64,000 nucleotides of DNA. Source: Lytechinus pictus. Taxonomy: Eukaryota > Echinodermata > Echinoidea > Temnopleuroida > Toxopneustidae. A model generated the notes under the pieces. That model saw only the letters and a program-made list of their open reading frames with translations, made no database searches and was not told the DNA's origin. Shown piece after piece: positions 1 through 12,796 of this stretch. Made by a program: the position numbers and the translations under genes. Position 1 is the stretch's first letter, and each line of letters begins with the position of its first letter. The DNA is taken from assembly GCF_037042905.1 (NCBI RefSeq), contig NC_087258.1, positions 558,001 to 622,000 on the forward strand. Direction: 5' to 3'.

Positions 1-1722
1 TTAATTGAATATTTTTGATATATTTACCAGAGTTACAATTCTATATATTTCTTTTTCTTTGAGTTATTTCTTTCGACAAACTGTAATTGAAGTATTGAAG
101 AGTATATAGGCTGTTATGCCTGCTGATCATGATAGAATGTGGATTATTTTGCTGATTCATTAGATCTTAACATGTGTTCTTTAAATTTGGTAATTTGGGT
201 ACATGTTAGAAACACAGGCATTGTGCATTCAGATGCACATTGTGGAAATGAGATTCAGTATTCCTTGCAGCTAAGAAAGGTTTTGAAAATGACACTACTC
301 TCAATTACATGTATACTGTGTCCATAGTTGCGAGTGTGTGAAAATGAAGGTGTTTGCAGTCATTAAAGTGTAGTTTTGGTTGGAAAACGTTAATAAAACT
401 GTCGAGAACGTACAGTATTCATGATTTCATTTATCTCATGTTCTGATCAGTAAATCAAATAAAAAATGATAATGACAAGAACTTGTTAAGTTTATCCTTC
501 TATTTCAATCCCATGAATAAACAGAAATCGCGATATTCAGAAATAATAAGTCATACACCTCCTTTTTTCCTCAAGCTCTCACTCACTCCCCCTCTTTCTC
601 TCTCTCTTTCCCTCCATAATCCTTTTCACAATCATGTTTGTTTGATTTCCGCATAAGCAAAACGACGACGACAATGGTAATGATGGTGATGATGAAGATG
701 CTGATAATGATGCTGATGATGATAATGGTGGTACAATGATAATGATAATAAGTGCATGAACACACGTTTTCTTCTCATATAGTTCATTCTTGGAAAATAC
801 ATAGGCGGCCATATACACATGAAGGTATATCATTTATAGAAGAAAATCTTGTTTGATTGATTTCTTTTTTGTTGTTGAAACTACGTGTAAAATTATATCC
901 CCCATCAACAACAAATTGTTACTTATATTATAACATCATAATGAATATAATTCGACTATTGGCGGACCATATTTAGATTTAGATTTATTCATTTTCCGTT
1001 CACAAAGCACAACAAAATCAAAGTAACAATACATAGTCAAATTTAAAGTACAATATCAATCGGAATAATGCACAAGAATTAGAACGTATAAACAATGAGA
1101 ACTAATGCAAACTAAAGTAACCTTGACTAATAACTATATAAAACAGAACATATGGATTTTATTTTTGGATTATTTCTAAAAATTTAATTATCCTTTTTCT
1201 ATCAGTGAAGAAAACAATCATGATCAACATAAAACAAAAAAGCAACTCACTATTCTATATTATCATAATCTAAAAACCTACGGTGTATTTGATGTGGATG
1301 AGGAGACCAAAGCACCGTGTATAAGAGAGGATATGGAAACAAGAGTGGAGGGGTGTGCCGAGAAGGTGACATAACATGTAGCCTTTCACAAGTTTGTATT
1401 TTCGTGAATATTAATTTTTACTTACTGAATGTCTTGGTAATGTTTGTGCGGGACAAAATTTGCCGACAGTAAACATTTTGCGTGACTACAGTACAGCTTT
1501 TCGACAAATAAGGTGGGGTACCGTTGAATTTCACCTGGAGCAAACATCTCCACTTCGGAGCATATTTCGCCAGAGCGAATTTGACGCTAAGAATGGGGAA
1601 TATCGATCTAAGTTTGTTGTACTGTTATAATAATTGCATGAAAACGCGATTTTTTTTCCATTTTAATTACCAGGCACGTAATAAAACTTACACAAATGCA
1701 AATTAAGAATATCTATCCTCCT
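1..1722. other. Gene-free stretch
   Basis: I see no coding exon. It is AT-rich, with a GAT/ATG-type microsatellite at about 660-750. Confidence 0.5.
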
Positions 1723-1880
1723 GGGGAGCGTTTCATCAAGATTTTCGTCCGACAAGTTGTCAGATCTGACATCTTTCCTTGATTTTGATTGGCTGTGAGG
1801 CACTGTTACTATGGTAACTGTCGGATAAAACAGGACTTGTCGGATAAAACTCCGACAAGTCCTTTCATGAAACGCTCCCC
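1723..1880. mobile_element. Palindromic-end MITE, copy 1
   Basis: Terminal inverted repeats GGGGAGCGTTTCAT and ATGAAACGCTCCCC enclose inner inverted segments (GACAAGT, CTGTCGGATAAAA). The core CACTGTTACTATGGTAACTG is shared with the copy at 15475-15630. No transposase. Target-site duplication is not clear because of adjacent repeats. Confidence 0.7.
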
Positions 1881-2304
1881 CGATGTCGGCGGAGCAAATA
1901 TTGACGGAGCAGATGTCGGCGGAGCAATTGTCGCGGAGCAATTATCGGCGGAGCAATTGTCGTATAATCGGAGCAGATGTCGGCGGAGCAATTATCGGCG
2001 GAGCAATTGTCGCGAAGCAATTGTCGTATAATCGGAGCAGATGTCGGCGGAGCAATTATCGGCGGAGCAATTGTCGGCGGAACAATTTTCGGCGGAGCAG
2101 ATGTCGACGGAGCAAATATCGGCGGAGCAAATATCGGCGGAGCAATTGTCGGCGGAGCAAGTGTCGACGGAGCAAATATCGGCGGAGCAAGTGTCGGCGG
2201 AGCAACTGTCGGCGGAGCAACTGTCCGGAGCAATTGTCGGCGGAGCAGTTGTCGTATTTTGCGTAGCAATTGTCGGCGGAGCAAATGTCGGCGGAGCAGT
2301 TGTC
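1881..2304. repeat. 15-bp minisatellite abutting the MITE
   Basis: About 28 units of the form GTCGGCGGAGCAATT, with occasional shorter spacing units such as GTCGTATAATCGGAGC. It is open in several frames on both strands (SAEQL-type or GGAIV-type translations), but this results from a unit length divisible by three. Confidence 0.85.
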
Positions 2305-5300
2305 ATGGAACCGTGCGGTGGTGTGTATAGACTCTTCACTAGTCGCTTTGTAGCTATTTTTGCGAAGATTGCCTTCGCCAGGGTGTAAAACGGAAACGCG
2401 CACCCCGCGCGGGAATTGTCGCCGGGGAAAATGTTGGGTCACCGGGCCGGTTGGGGGGGGGGGGCATGTGTGCCGATGGAGCAACGGGGGCACTGATACA
2501 CAACACAAATTAACTCTTACTCTGCCAGGCTCAATACCCCTCTACTGCCAGGGATATTCGAGGGAATCCTAAATTGACCGAAACGTGAGCAGCGACTGAT
2601 TTAAAAACGGTCATAATTCTTTACCCGTACGTTGTATAAGAAAACCTTCTACACATGAAATGATGCATGGTTCATGGGCTTTATGGTCGTGTTATTATCT
2701 TTCATATTCGCGTCTGGAAAAATGGAGAAAATATGTAATATTTTACATCGTTTTTTTTTTCAATAAGTAAAACCTAGAAAATTATGATTTCATAAACATT
2801 TTAAAGAGTAAATAACCTGAGGAATTGTAGAGATACCAAGAAATTAAGAAGATAAAATGAAAGTTCAATGTTTACCCTTTCAAATGACGTATCTATTGAT
2901 GAAATTGAACAAACAGAAATAACGAAAAATAATGCTCTTTTGAATAAAATACTATTTTGCTATTCAAGTTATTTCCTCTGAAGTATGAGAGAGTATGTTT
3001 ATACACACGCAATTGAAAGCGACCTTTTCCAAAAAAGGGCATTGTCGTCGATCAAGTGACCAAACACAGCACAGCTGCGATCCCCACGCAAACACACACA
3101 ATAATATATTAGAGCCATGTGTCTTCAAAGTGCGGCCAACCGTACACTTTCATTCGTGTAGTCTTCAAAATAAGACTCTGTAATTTTTTTTATTCGTAGT
3201 GTAACAAACAAAGTTATTGCCAGTTAGAAGGAGACAAAATATAAAAGAACTAAAGATGATATATTGAAATATAGATAAAGAGGGGTCGGACAGATTCAAT
3301 ACTTACAAGTTTGGGGTATAAAATCCCACAAAATAATACGGGCGTTCTTGGCAAAGTGCACAGAAGTAAGAAAAAAAAAGTGTTCGTGAATCAAAGAAGA
3401 GGGAATGCAGATCAATTACAAACAAAAAAAGTCAATACAAATTTTCAAAAAGAAAATAGGCCTATTTGTTCTGTATTACTGGTCTGACCAAAGTAGCCAC
3501 CTGTTAAAATTCTACGCGACTACATCCTTTTGTTCATGCCCCCAAGTCATGAACAATAGATGCCCAGACTCTCTTTCATGAGGAATCTCTAATCCGCGCT
3601 CCCTCCTGACCTATTATCTACATGATCTAGGAGAGTAATTTAGCACAGGATGTTCATAGAAATCGGGGCTTACGCGCGTCTTTTGATTTGACTTTTGAAT
3701 ACTTTCAAGGGTTCCGGTATTGATTTCTTATGGGGGACCCAGGTAAAGAGAAAAAAATTTGCCCCCTACAGAAAAATCCTGCATCCGCCCAGGGCCTCCC
3801 CAGCTTGTAGCACTATCCGTGGTAAAAGAAATAATTTGTTCAGATAACATAGTGTACAATAATATGCGTGGTATAAAGAAATGTAATATTCAACCCGTTA
3901 TCATCGTTATCATTTTCATTTCTACTCTCTAAAGTCGTTTTAAAATCCCCTTGATAGTGACGTCAATGATGCAGCAACTAACAGGTCGGTCTGATCGGTT
4001 TTGTTAATGTATCCCTTTCTTTCTTTTCCTCAAAACATCTGATATTACTGTGTATACTCCGTTTACTTTTTCTCTGAACAATGGTTTGATTAAGCAAAGG
4101 AAAAACATCCACCTTGAAAAAAATAAATCTTGAGACGAATAAAGCGATATTATCGGCCGTTTTAATCATCACATTTTTTTTTTGCTTCTTCCTATTTTAT
4201 TAGAGGAGAATATTGAACGATCCATATTTTTGTGATAAGTTTGAATATGATATTGATAATGCATAACAAAGTCAGTTATTCATTGTTTTAAATGGTTTGG
4301 GCTATAAAAACACAAACGAATATGAACCGTCATTTACCTGATCTTAAGTTTATGAAGAGAGAGTTTGGCTGCAGAAGGAATGCAATTGATATGATTACAA
4401 TTATTTTTGAATAATAATCATAATGATGATTATGATGGCAATAACATTAATACTAATAAGAGAAAGGTGAAGGAGAAGAATAATGATAATAATGATAATA
4501 ATAATAACAATAACAATAATGATAATAATGATTACGATAATATTAATACTACTACTAATAATAATAATAGCAATAATAAATGAATAAATAAATAATGAGT
4601 GTGATGATTGCAGTGCGACGAGAGTTGGAAATGACAGCCTTCTTTACTCATATATTTATAACGAGAGCAATTTTGTGAGAATGCTAAAAAAACAAAGTAT
4701 AAGACCTTTCCCCCCGCCCCCCCCCCCCTCCCCCAAACCTTGCACATTTGCAGGCAGAAAAAAGCCTTGACACAAGAATACTACCATACCGGCCTGCAAA
4801 AGACCCGATCGATAGCTCATGAATATTCATAAAAAAAATAGCGAATGGGCGAGTAGCGTTGGGTGAGAGACATCGTACCGCTCTGTCATTGGTCAATTCC
4901 GAGCTGAATGCCTTCGCACACTCACCTTTGCTCTGCCCATAGAAGTACGTGTATTGCTACACACAACCTTTATATCACACGTGTCTATAGGGGAAATCTT
5001 GATTCAGATCGCGGCAATATCCGAAATCAACTCTTCAAAATAATGATGCAAAAATGCAATTTTACTCAAAAAATGCCTATGTAAACCACTATTATTTATA
5101 TGACAAAATCAATTGTGAATTCCTTGCCAATTATAACAACATAAAAAACACAGAATATGGTGTTGATTTTCTGGCTGTAAAATTGGTTAAACAAAAAAAA
5201 AGTTACTTGGGCAACTATAGCTGCCAATGGCACTAGAGGCCTATGGGCAACTATAGCTGCCAACGGCTCTTAAAGAGTTTTTAAACAGCAAAACTAGGGG

Positions 5301-6984
5301 TAGGGTGATACTGAAGAACAATTCATTTGAAACTTGAACACTGTAAACTTGGCAGAGTTGCATTTTTTTGTCATGCACCCCGGGTACTTTAATTCTTTGT
5401 AACGGACCCAGGTATACAGGGCAGCGTCAGACCGCCAAAGTCACGCCATTTTCCCTCTTAATTCTTTTTGCATTTTATTTTTTCAATACTTGAAAACTTC
5501 GAACGAAGAATAGGAAGTTTAGAAAAAAAATATGTATAGGCCTTTCAGAGCTTCAATCAGATCTGCAATGAGGAGAGGTAATTTTGATAGGCATCCAATT
5601 AATTTTTAGAATTTATGTTTGCTGCCAGTAGACCGAACATTCAACTTGACATCTGTAATATATAGTCGTGGGCTCTGCATGCAATGATTGTTGTGACAAA
5701 TCTGACGGGTAGTAATTGAATTTAATAAATTTCCTTTTCTCCACAAAATTAGAGCATTGTAATAATAATCTTTGTGTCCCACAAAGAAAATAGTAATAGC
5801 AAGGGAAGCAAATTTCCTCGAAACAGCTCTTGTAAAGATTAATCAAACAAAATGTTATGCTCAATAAAACAAAACAAGAAGGATACAATAAAACAGATAA
5901 GGGAACAATAAATAAAGGAGCAGGAATTAGACCATTTAGACTGCGTATATAATGAAGAATTACATAACACAGTCCAAGCTTCAAAGCACAGTATACCGAT
6001 AACTCGTATGGCTTTCTGCAATTCTTTAAAGCACGGAACAATATGCGATCATAAGTCTCCAAACAATGAAATAAAATTGATGTGTAAATGATAATACTTA
6101 GCTTAATTGAATCGATATATCACTCAGGTTTATGCATTGGATTCTGCATTCCACCAGGCATGCACTTCCGCTTTTGTGGAGATGTCGAAATGCCAGAAAA
6201 ATTGAAGAGGGTAGCGAAACGGGGCATTAGATTCAATTCCAGTGGGAAAAATATATTTCACAAGACATACGATTGCATATTTTATAAAGCATTGCATTAT
6301 CATACATGAAATTATAGAGTGGTAAAAACTAAATCTGACTATAATCTGTCACAGTTATCAAAGTATTCATATACTATAGGTTGCGTTCTTTGCTCGCTCG
6401 AATGTAATTCAAAAGTTAGTTCGGTATTGTTCATTACATAAACATGTATTTTTATGGTCAAAATTAGTCGTTATTAAAATACCATGAAAATATTCTTCTC
6501 TCGCTCGCTTCACTCGCGTATCAGGTGGTATCAGAAAGGTGTAAAAAAAAACCACTCAAATCACCAAATAAAAAGCTCGCTATTGTTGGCCCTACTGGAT
6601 CAGGGATGCCCTAACATACCTTATCGAAATATTCTGCAAACTCATCATATACTCGCTCGACTTCTCCATGGTCCTTCATGGTGTGCAATGCTCTTACTTT
6701 CTTAACTTTCCATTGAACATTGCTCTCATCACATCTTCTACCATTCCACAAACTTTCAGTCATGATTCCATCCAACAGTTCCTGATTCGATATGCCAATT
6801 GCGCCTATCAAATGTAGGTATATACAACAATATATTGGGACTCTGAATCATTGATGTTTACCAGAGCTAAATTGACCACTGACGATCCGAGATAACGCGA
6901 TATGAATGTTTATCAGGAACGTCGATCGCTCATACCACCGGACCCTGGGAGTTTTTTTTTTTTTTTTTACTGGGGTACTGATTT
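2305..6984. other. Gene-free stretch with simple repeats
   Basis: No exon supported. Contents: GC-rich patch 2390-2480; TTAACTCTTACT..GAGGGAA repeat at about 2511-2570, seen inverted at 23408-23470; AAT/AAC microsatellites 4410-4590; duplicated GGGCAACTATAGCTGCCAA at 5208-5262. Confidence 0.5.
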
Positions 6985-7147
6985 AAATTTGACAAGCAAA
7001 AAAAAAAGTTTTCACTTCAGACTTAAAGTTATTTCTGTCGCTGGAAATTTGACAAGCAAAAGAAAAAAGGGGTTTCACTTCAGATTTAAAGTTATTTCTG
7101 TCGCTGGAAATTTGACAAGCAAAAGAAAGAAGGGGTTTCACTACAAA
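6985..7147. repeat. Tandem repeat, about 60-bp unit, 2.6 copies
   Basis: Units start AAATTTGACAAGCAAAA and end TATTTCTGTCGCTGG, at 6985, 7045 and 7108 (partial). The TTGACAAGCAAAAA segment recurs in reverse at 8590-8610 and about 8695. Confidence 0.8.
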
Positions 7148-7198
7148 ATATAGCTCATTTGGCTTACATTTCTCATTTTTAACACCAACCGGAATTCT

Positions 7199-7238
7199 TG
7201 GGGGTGCTGCCTAGAACAATACACGCAGCACCCCCACG
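7199..7238. repeat. Hairpin GGGGGTGCTGC / GCAGCACCCCC
   Basis: 11-bp arms with a 14-nt loop. A related, less perfect hairpin GGGGGTGCTG..CAACACCCCC sits at 12319-12358, so this is a dispersed family. Confidence 0.6.
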
Positions 7239-8494
7239 GAAAATCGAATTTCCTATATGCTTAGAACTCCGAAACCAAGTAGATTATTCTGCCCATATCA
7301 AGCCATCAGCATCGGAGACAGTGGCTGATGCATAATTATGTGTACTACACCTTTCCAATATTATGGACACTTACACTATTATAACTGATCATGTATTATT
7401 CACACTAACCATAACTGATACCAAAATGAATTGACTTTCCATAAAAATGAAGAATAATTAATGTTGGCATAAACTTAGTTATTTTTTTATTTTGTGTGCA
7501 TAATACCGTAATTGAATACCTGAACTTAGTTTTCACTTTTCAGAGTGATAATGTTCAAAAGACACAATAATAACAATAATCACGGTCACCTGCTCATGCT
7601 CAGCTTTGAATCAACTTATCGCTACATTTTAATAAACGATTTCGTACTATATTAGATTCCATTACATGATAGAAGATGACTAACTGCTTGATGTGTTTCC
7701 TGTCATATTAACTAATTTTATCTTTCACTGGTCTCTCTCATTACTATTGCTAAATGGTAATGTTTTATTGAAAAGTCATTCACAGCCAAAGGCTAAATTG
7801 CAGAATCTTAATAAAAAAATAAAAATTACAACAATATATAATAATCGAGTGCATAGTGACACAATGCTTAGGTATTTAACATATTATACTAGTTCTAATA
7901 ACAATCTTGCCTAAATAGATGGATACGGGATTCTTTTATCATATGTTATCAAAATTAATATAGACAGTTGGCTTTTTCATACATAAAATGAGAATATTTA
8001 TTTAAAATACACACGCCAAATTTATCAAGCAACACTAAAAATCATATAAGTAGGTTGAGCAGAAGTGAAAGGGGAGCAGAGATAGAACAGAAATGCGAGA
8101 AAGGAAAAAGAGAGAGATGAGGAGAGAGATGGGCAGATAGAGAGAGAGGGGGAGAGAAAGGGGGAGAGGAGCAGAATGTCGAAAGAAAAAAAGTAACGAA
8201 CATTATGAATGAAGTAAAAGCATCAAATTGTAAGGCTGCAAAATTTTTACGCTAGAAAAAAAAATTGAAGAATTTGAAAGTAAAATATTATCCAAAATAC
8301 GTATAAGTATAGTGGTCCAGATTGTTATTAATATACTCATTGTTGATTAATAACAAATGTCATAAGAAAAAAAATAGTAGTATCTACAACAATGAAGAGA
8401 GAGAGAGGGAGAGATATAGAGAGACGGATAGAGAAAGGCAAACAGCAGGAAGAAAGGAGTTGCAAAGAAGGGAAAGGAATAAAACACAGAACAT

Positions 8495-8776
8495 AGGCGG
8501 CGGAAGCGGGGGAGGGGACCTGTCTCCCCCCTACATTTGAGGTGGGAGGATGTCCCCCCCCCTAAATATTTTGATAACCTTCTTTTTTTTTTTTTTGCTT
8601 GTCAATTTTGTTTCCTGCGTCCCCCCCCCTAAATTCAGGTGGACCCCCCCTAAAATGTTTGTGTCCCCCCTAAAATTTAGGTTGATAACCTTTTTTTTTT
8701 GCTTGCAAATTTTTTTACCTGTGTCCATCCCCAAATTTCAGGTGGACCCCCTAATTTTTTTGGCTTCCGCCGCCAG
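8495..8776. repeat. Poly-C / poly-T element bounded by inverted GGCGGCGGAAGC
   Basis: GGCGGCGGAAGC near 8497 and GCTTCCGCCGCC near 8762 are inverted ends. The inside has repeated CCCCCCTAAATTT, CAGGTGGACCCCC and T-run plus GCTTG segments. Confidence 0.55.
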
Positions 8777-8945
8777 TGACACAGAGAGACCATTAGAGTT
8801 TTTAAATTTAATTAAAGTACATTGAATTATCTCGAGGATACTTTAAATTCCAACGTCGCTCTTAAAAATATCCATATACGTCATGCAAGTAGAAGAATGA
8901 TGACTGCAAATGATATCGTAAGATGAGAATAAACAAAGTAATATA

Positions 8946-9752
8946 CAGTGCGTATCAAAAAAACAAAACGGGACAGTTTTGAAAAGTCTATAAAAAATTT
9001 GTTTCAAATTATGATGTCTATATTTTGATGTTAATATATGCTATATGGCATAAAATTAGAAAATATTGGTCATCAGACTTCTTGCTAGTCTTTATTCAAC
9101 TTGCTCTCATTTCTTAATTTCTGCATCAATTATGTTCATGTTTGGTAAATATGAGCCTTGAGTATTATCACATGTGTCTACACGGACTATGAGGATGATC
9201 AGGTTTAAGATCAACTATAGGGATCAAAAGGTCAAATGATATTTGGTCATGTCCATCTTTTCTTTTGAAGTTTTTGTTCAACAAGCTCTCCCATTAATCA
9301 TAATGCGAGTCCCCTTACTGGGTTCATTTTGTTAGCTTTTACTTATGACAAAACAAACTGCTGAAAGATACAAAAAAAAAAAAAAACAACAGAACAATGT
9401 AAATAAATGATTAGAATTCGAAAAAAATGGCAGAGATAAGATAATGAAAAGATTTTAAAGAGGTTTGCTGATTAGATTCATATTTATTTCCAACAGAAAA
9501 TAAAGAACAAGCAATTAGCAAGAAGTCTGATGATTAATGTCTTATGCAAATTGACGCAAGCCTTTTTTTAACCCTTGAAAAAAAACGTTTCGTCTTCGCT
9601 CAATCATCCATGAACGAAACTCATTTTTTAAAATGGCATTTAAAAGATAAGACATAAACGCATCTTTTAACATCAAAATATAGACGTCATGATTTAAAAC
9701 AAAATTTTGATATACTTTTCAAAACTGTCCCGTATTTTTTTTATACGCACTG
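8946..9752. mobile_element. Non-autonomous mariner-like element with long inverted ends
   Basis: 807 bp starting CAGTGCGTATCAAAAAAA and ending with the inverse, flanked on both sides by TA. The inverted ends match for over 100 bp (CGGGACAGTTTTGAAAAG, ATCAAAATATAGAC) and again further in (AGCAAGAAGTCTGAT). No transposase frame remains. TA plus CAGT ends is the Tc1/mariner pattern. Confidence 0.7.
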
Positions 9753-9925
9753 TATAACGAAATTCTTGGAAAATACAATCTTAATGGAAATAAATGGATA
9801 TTCATTAATGAAATAAAAACAGTAAAGTCATTTCAGCGACGGTTCTTGCCAAGTCACTCAAAAAGAAACACATATGATAAAGTCAGAAGGGTACACCACT
9901 CTCGGTCGTAACCTTTTTTTTTTAA

Positions 9926-10458
9926 ACGGGAAGTTTACCCTGAAGAAAATTTTGTAAAAATAGAAAAAAAAAATATATATAGGTGAAGGTTTGAGGAAAA
10001 TCCATTAAAGATTAAGAAAGTTATTAAAATCTTAACTTTTGGATTTGTGACGTCATAAAGCAGCTGCCCCATATGTTATGTAGTATAAAATGCATAAATT
10101 TCATTATTTTAATGACTCGTGAAATGGTTTGTCTATGTTTTTTTTAATCAAATTTACTTTGTTTCATTTTCACAGAACAAAATAAAATTGTTGTAAACGA
10201 TTAAAATGTCTAATGATATACTGAAGGGAACAATAAAAGCCATTGTCAATTTTCTGAGAAAATGAGATTTCATTGATCTTTTAAACATATGGAATGTAGT
10301 AAAGCTCCTGGCATATGACGTCACAAATCAAATTATTAAAATTCAAATAACTTTTTATCCTTTGATGGAGTTTTCTTAAACCTTTGGCAATATTCTTTTT
10401 AATCATTTTTTCTGCTATTTTTGCAACAATTTGTTGTCAGGGTAAAGTTCCCCTTCAA
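9926..10458. mobile_element. Foldback DNA element
   Basis: Left end GGGAAGTTTACCCTGA and right end TCAGGGTAAAGTTCCCC are inverse. Arms of about 190 bp also share TTTGTGACGTCATA and AAGTTATT.AAATCTTAA-type blocks. No transposase. Confidence 0.65.
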
Positions 10459-11067
10459 AGCTCATTTGGTAGTCACACTTTTCTATTCGCTTGGCAACAT
10501 GAAAATACTACTCAGCATAGCATAACATTGCAATATATTTTCAAATATGCATTGTTTGTAAAAAAATACTAACATAATGAATCAATAAAATAGTAAATAC
10601 TATAATGACAAAGTATATGTTACCATAATTATTTATTGGTGAGACACACGTACATGACTAAAACTTAGCATCTTGCATATTGTATAATCCATTTGGCACA
10701 CAAGAGTGAATTTAGAAAGCGATCATAAAATTATGGACTACCAAACCTAAAATTAGAAATTCCATCTTTGAGTTCAGCTATGAAAAAAAAGATATTCCAT
10801 CAACAACAAAATCACGCGGATTAATAATAATAACAAAAATAATAATAATAATAACAATGATAATAATAATAATAACAATGATAATAATAATAATAATAAG
10901 AGATGATTATACAGCACATACTATTCAACGGAATCTCTTTGCGCTTTATAGAAAAGTAATTTAGTTTAATAATAGTATACTAGGAATAAGAAACAAAAAA
11001 TAGATACTTAATTGAAAATTACCAAACTAACATTGTAACCTACCTTTCAGTTTATGTAAACAAGCAT
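10459..11067. other. Gene-free stretch
   Basis: No exon. An AAT/AAC microsatellite lies at about 10825-10900. Confidence 0.5.
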
Positions 11068-12143
11068 GCTGATTTGAATAAACGGAGAAAATCATGAAAA
11101 TCAAACAAGCATAACAGTGAAAATTTCATCAAAGTCGGATATAAAATAAGAAAGTTATGACATTTTTAAGGACAAGTCCACCCAAACAAAAAGTTGATTT
11201 GAATAAAAAGAAAAAAAATCCAACGAGCATATCACTGAAAATTTTATTAAAATCGGATGAAAAATAAGAAAGTTATGACATTTCTAAACTTCGCTTGATT
11301 TCAGAAAATAGTTATATGCACATTCCGGTCGGTATGCAAATGAGGAAACTGATGACATCACTCACTCACTATTTTTTTTTGTATTTTATCATATGAAATA
11401 TGAAATATTCTAGTTTTCTCCTCATTGTCCTGTGAAACAAAGTTTTATTTCTCCCTGAACATGTGGAATTACCATTGTTCAATATTTTATTGTTCAGTCA
11501 AGTTGGTCCTTCTGGTCAAATCTGTAAAAATCGAAATATTGTATAATTCAAACAATAAAAAACAAAATAAATAGTGAGTGAGGGACATCATCGATTCTCT
11601 TGCTTGTCTGATTTTTCTCTTTTGATTCAAATCAACATTTTTCTGGGGTGGACTTGACCTTTATAGTTTCGCTTAATTTTACAAAACAGTTGTATGCACA
11701 TCCTGGTCGTTATGCAAATAAACATACTGATGACGTCACACACTCACTATTTCTTTTGTATTTTACTATATGAAACATGAACAATTATAATTTACTCCTC
11801 ATTGTCATGTGACACAAAATTATAATCCTCCCTGAACATGTAGAATTGCCATTATTTCAACAGTTTATGGTTAAGTCAAGTTGATCCTTATTTTCAAATC
11901 TGTAAAAATTGAAATATTGTATAATTCAAACAATAAAAAAAGAAAAAGAAATAGTGAGTGAGGGACATAATCAACTCTCTCATTTACATATCACTGAGTT
12001 GTGCATATGAATGTTTTATGCAAAATAGGCGGAACTTAAAAGTATTATAACTTTTTTATTTTACATCTGATTTTGATGAAATTTTGATTTTTCTCTGCCC
12101 ATTCAAATAAAAAAAATTTCTGAGGTGGGCTTGACCTTTAAAG
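11068..12143. mobile_element. DNA element interrupted by a second copy of the same family
   Basis: Outer halves at 11068-11167 and 11663-12143 read continuously (GAAAGTTATGACATTTT, then AGTTTCGCTTAATTTTACAA) once the inner copy is removed. The right end is GGTGGGCTTGACCTTTA. The left end is truncated. Confidence 0.65.
11168..11662. mobile_element. Inner copy of the same element, full length
   Basis: Ends AAGGACAAGTCCACCC and GGGTGGACTTGACCTT are imperfect inverted repeats. The interior matches the outer copy (TATGCAAATGAGGAAACTGA; CACTCACTATTT). A TA duplication at the insertion point is plausible. Confidence 0.7.
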
Positions 12144-12796
12144 GACGATTCCATTCCGATAAAAGGTTGCATGATTTAAATAAAAAAGAGAAAAATTCAA
12201 CAAGCATAACAAAGTACATGTGCTGCTGACTGACTGAAAATTGGAATAATTATGATTTATAGATGGTTTCGAGTATTCCCCTATTTATATTTCTGCTATT
12301 TAACACATGTATGTTTCCAGGGGGTGCTGTCGATGGTAAATAACACACGCAACACCCCCAGCATCTCCACTTCCCAGAGCCATAAAGAGCGGGTGGTGTA
12401 CTTCTCAGTTTCATCATTTTATTAATGGTGTCACGCGCGTAAAACATTCCCCATAGACTTGTGTGTTAAAATGGAACATTAGAAAAATTCATAAAAAAAT
12501 AAACGTGAAATTAGAGGGTCGAATGTTTACTACCAGTGGATAGGATATCTGACATTCCATACCTGACCAGAGAAGGGTATCGTAGCCAGCTCATTTTAAA
12601 AATAAATCGCCATTTATGAAGATAACTTTGATTGGATCAAATTTATCAACTGAAACAGTACAATAGCCCTAATTCTTCCGCCAGTCAAAAAATAGTTCCA
12701 AAGTCATTATATATCTTCCCAATTTGAGCAAAGGAAGTTAAGTAAATACCATTTCTAGAATTAGTGTTAGATTTTCAATTATATTCATACACTTTT
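12144..12796. other. Gene-free stretch
   Basis: Holds a fragment of the preceding element family at about 12145-12215 and the hairpin at 12319-12358; otherwise nothing recognisable. Confidence 0.45.

Noticed and set aside
1789-2508. Overlapping frames with SAEQL, GGAIV, CSAD and LLRR repeats
   Set aside because: All arise from a 15-bp minisatellite that is open in many frames on both strands. No splice or start context favours one.
6985-7147. CRISPR-like array
   Set aside because: Direct tandem units without unique spacers in a eukaryotic repeat-rich context.
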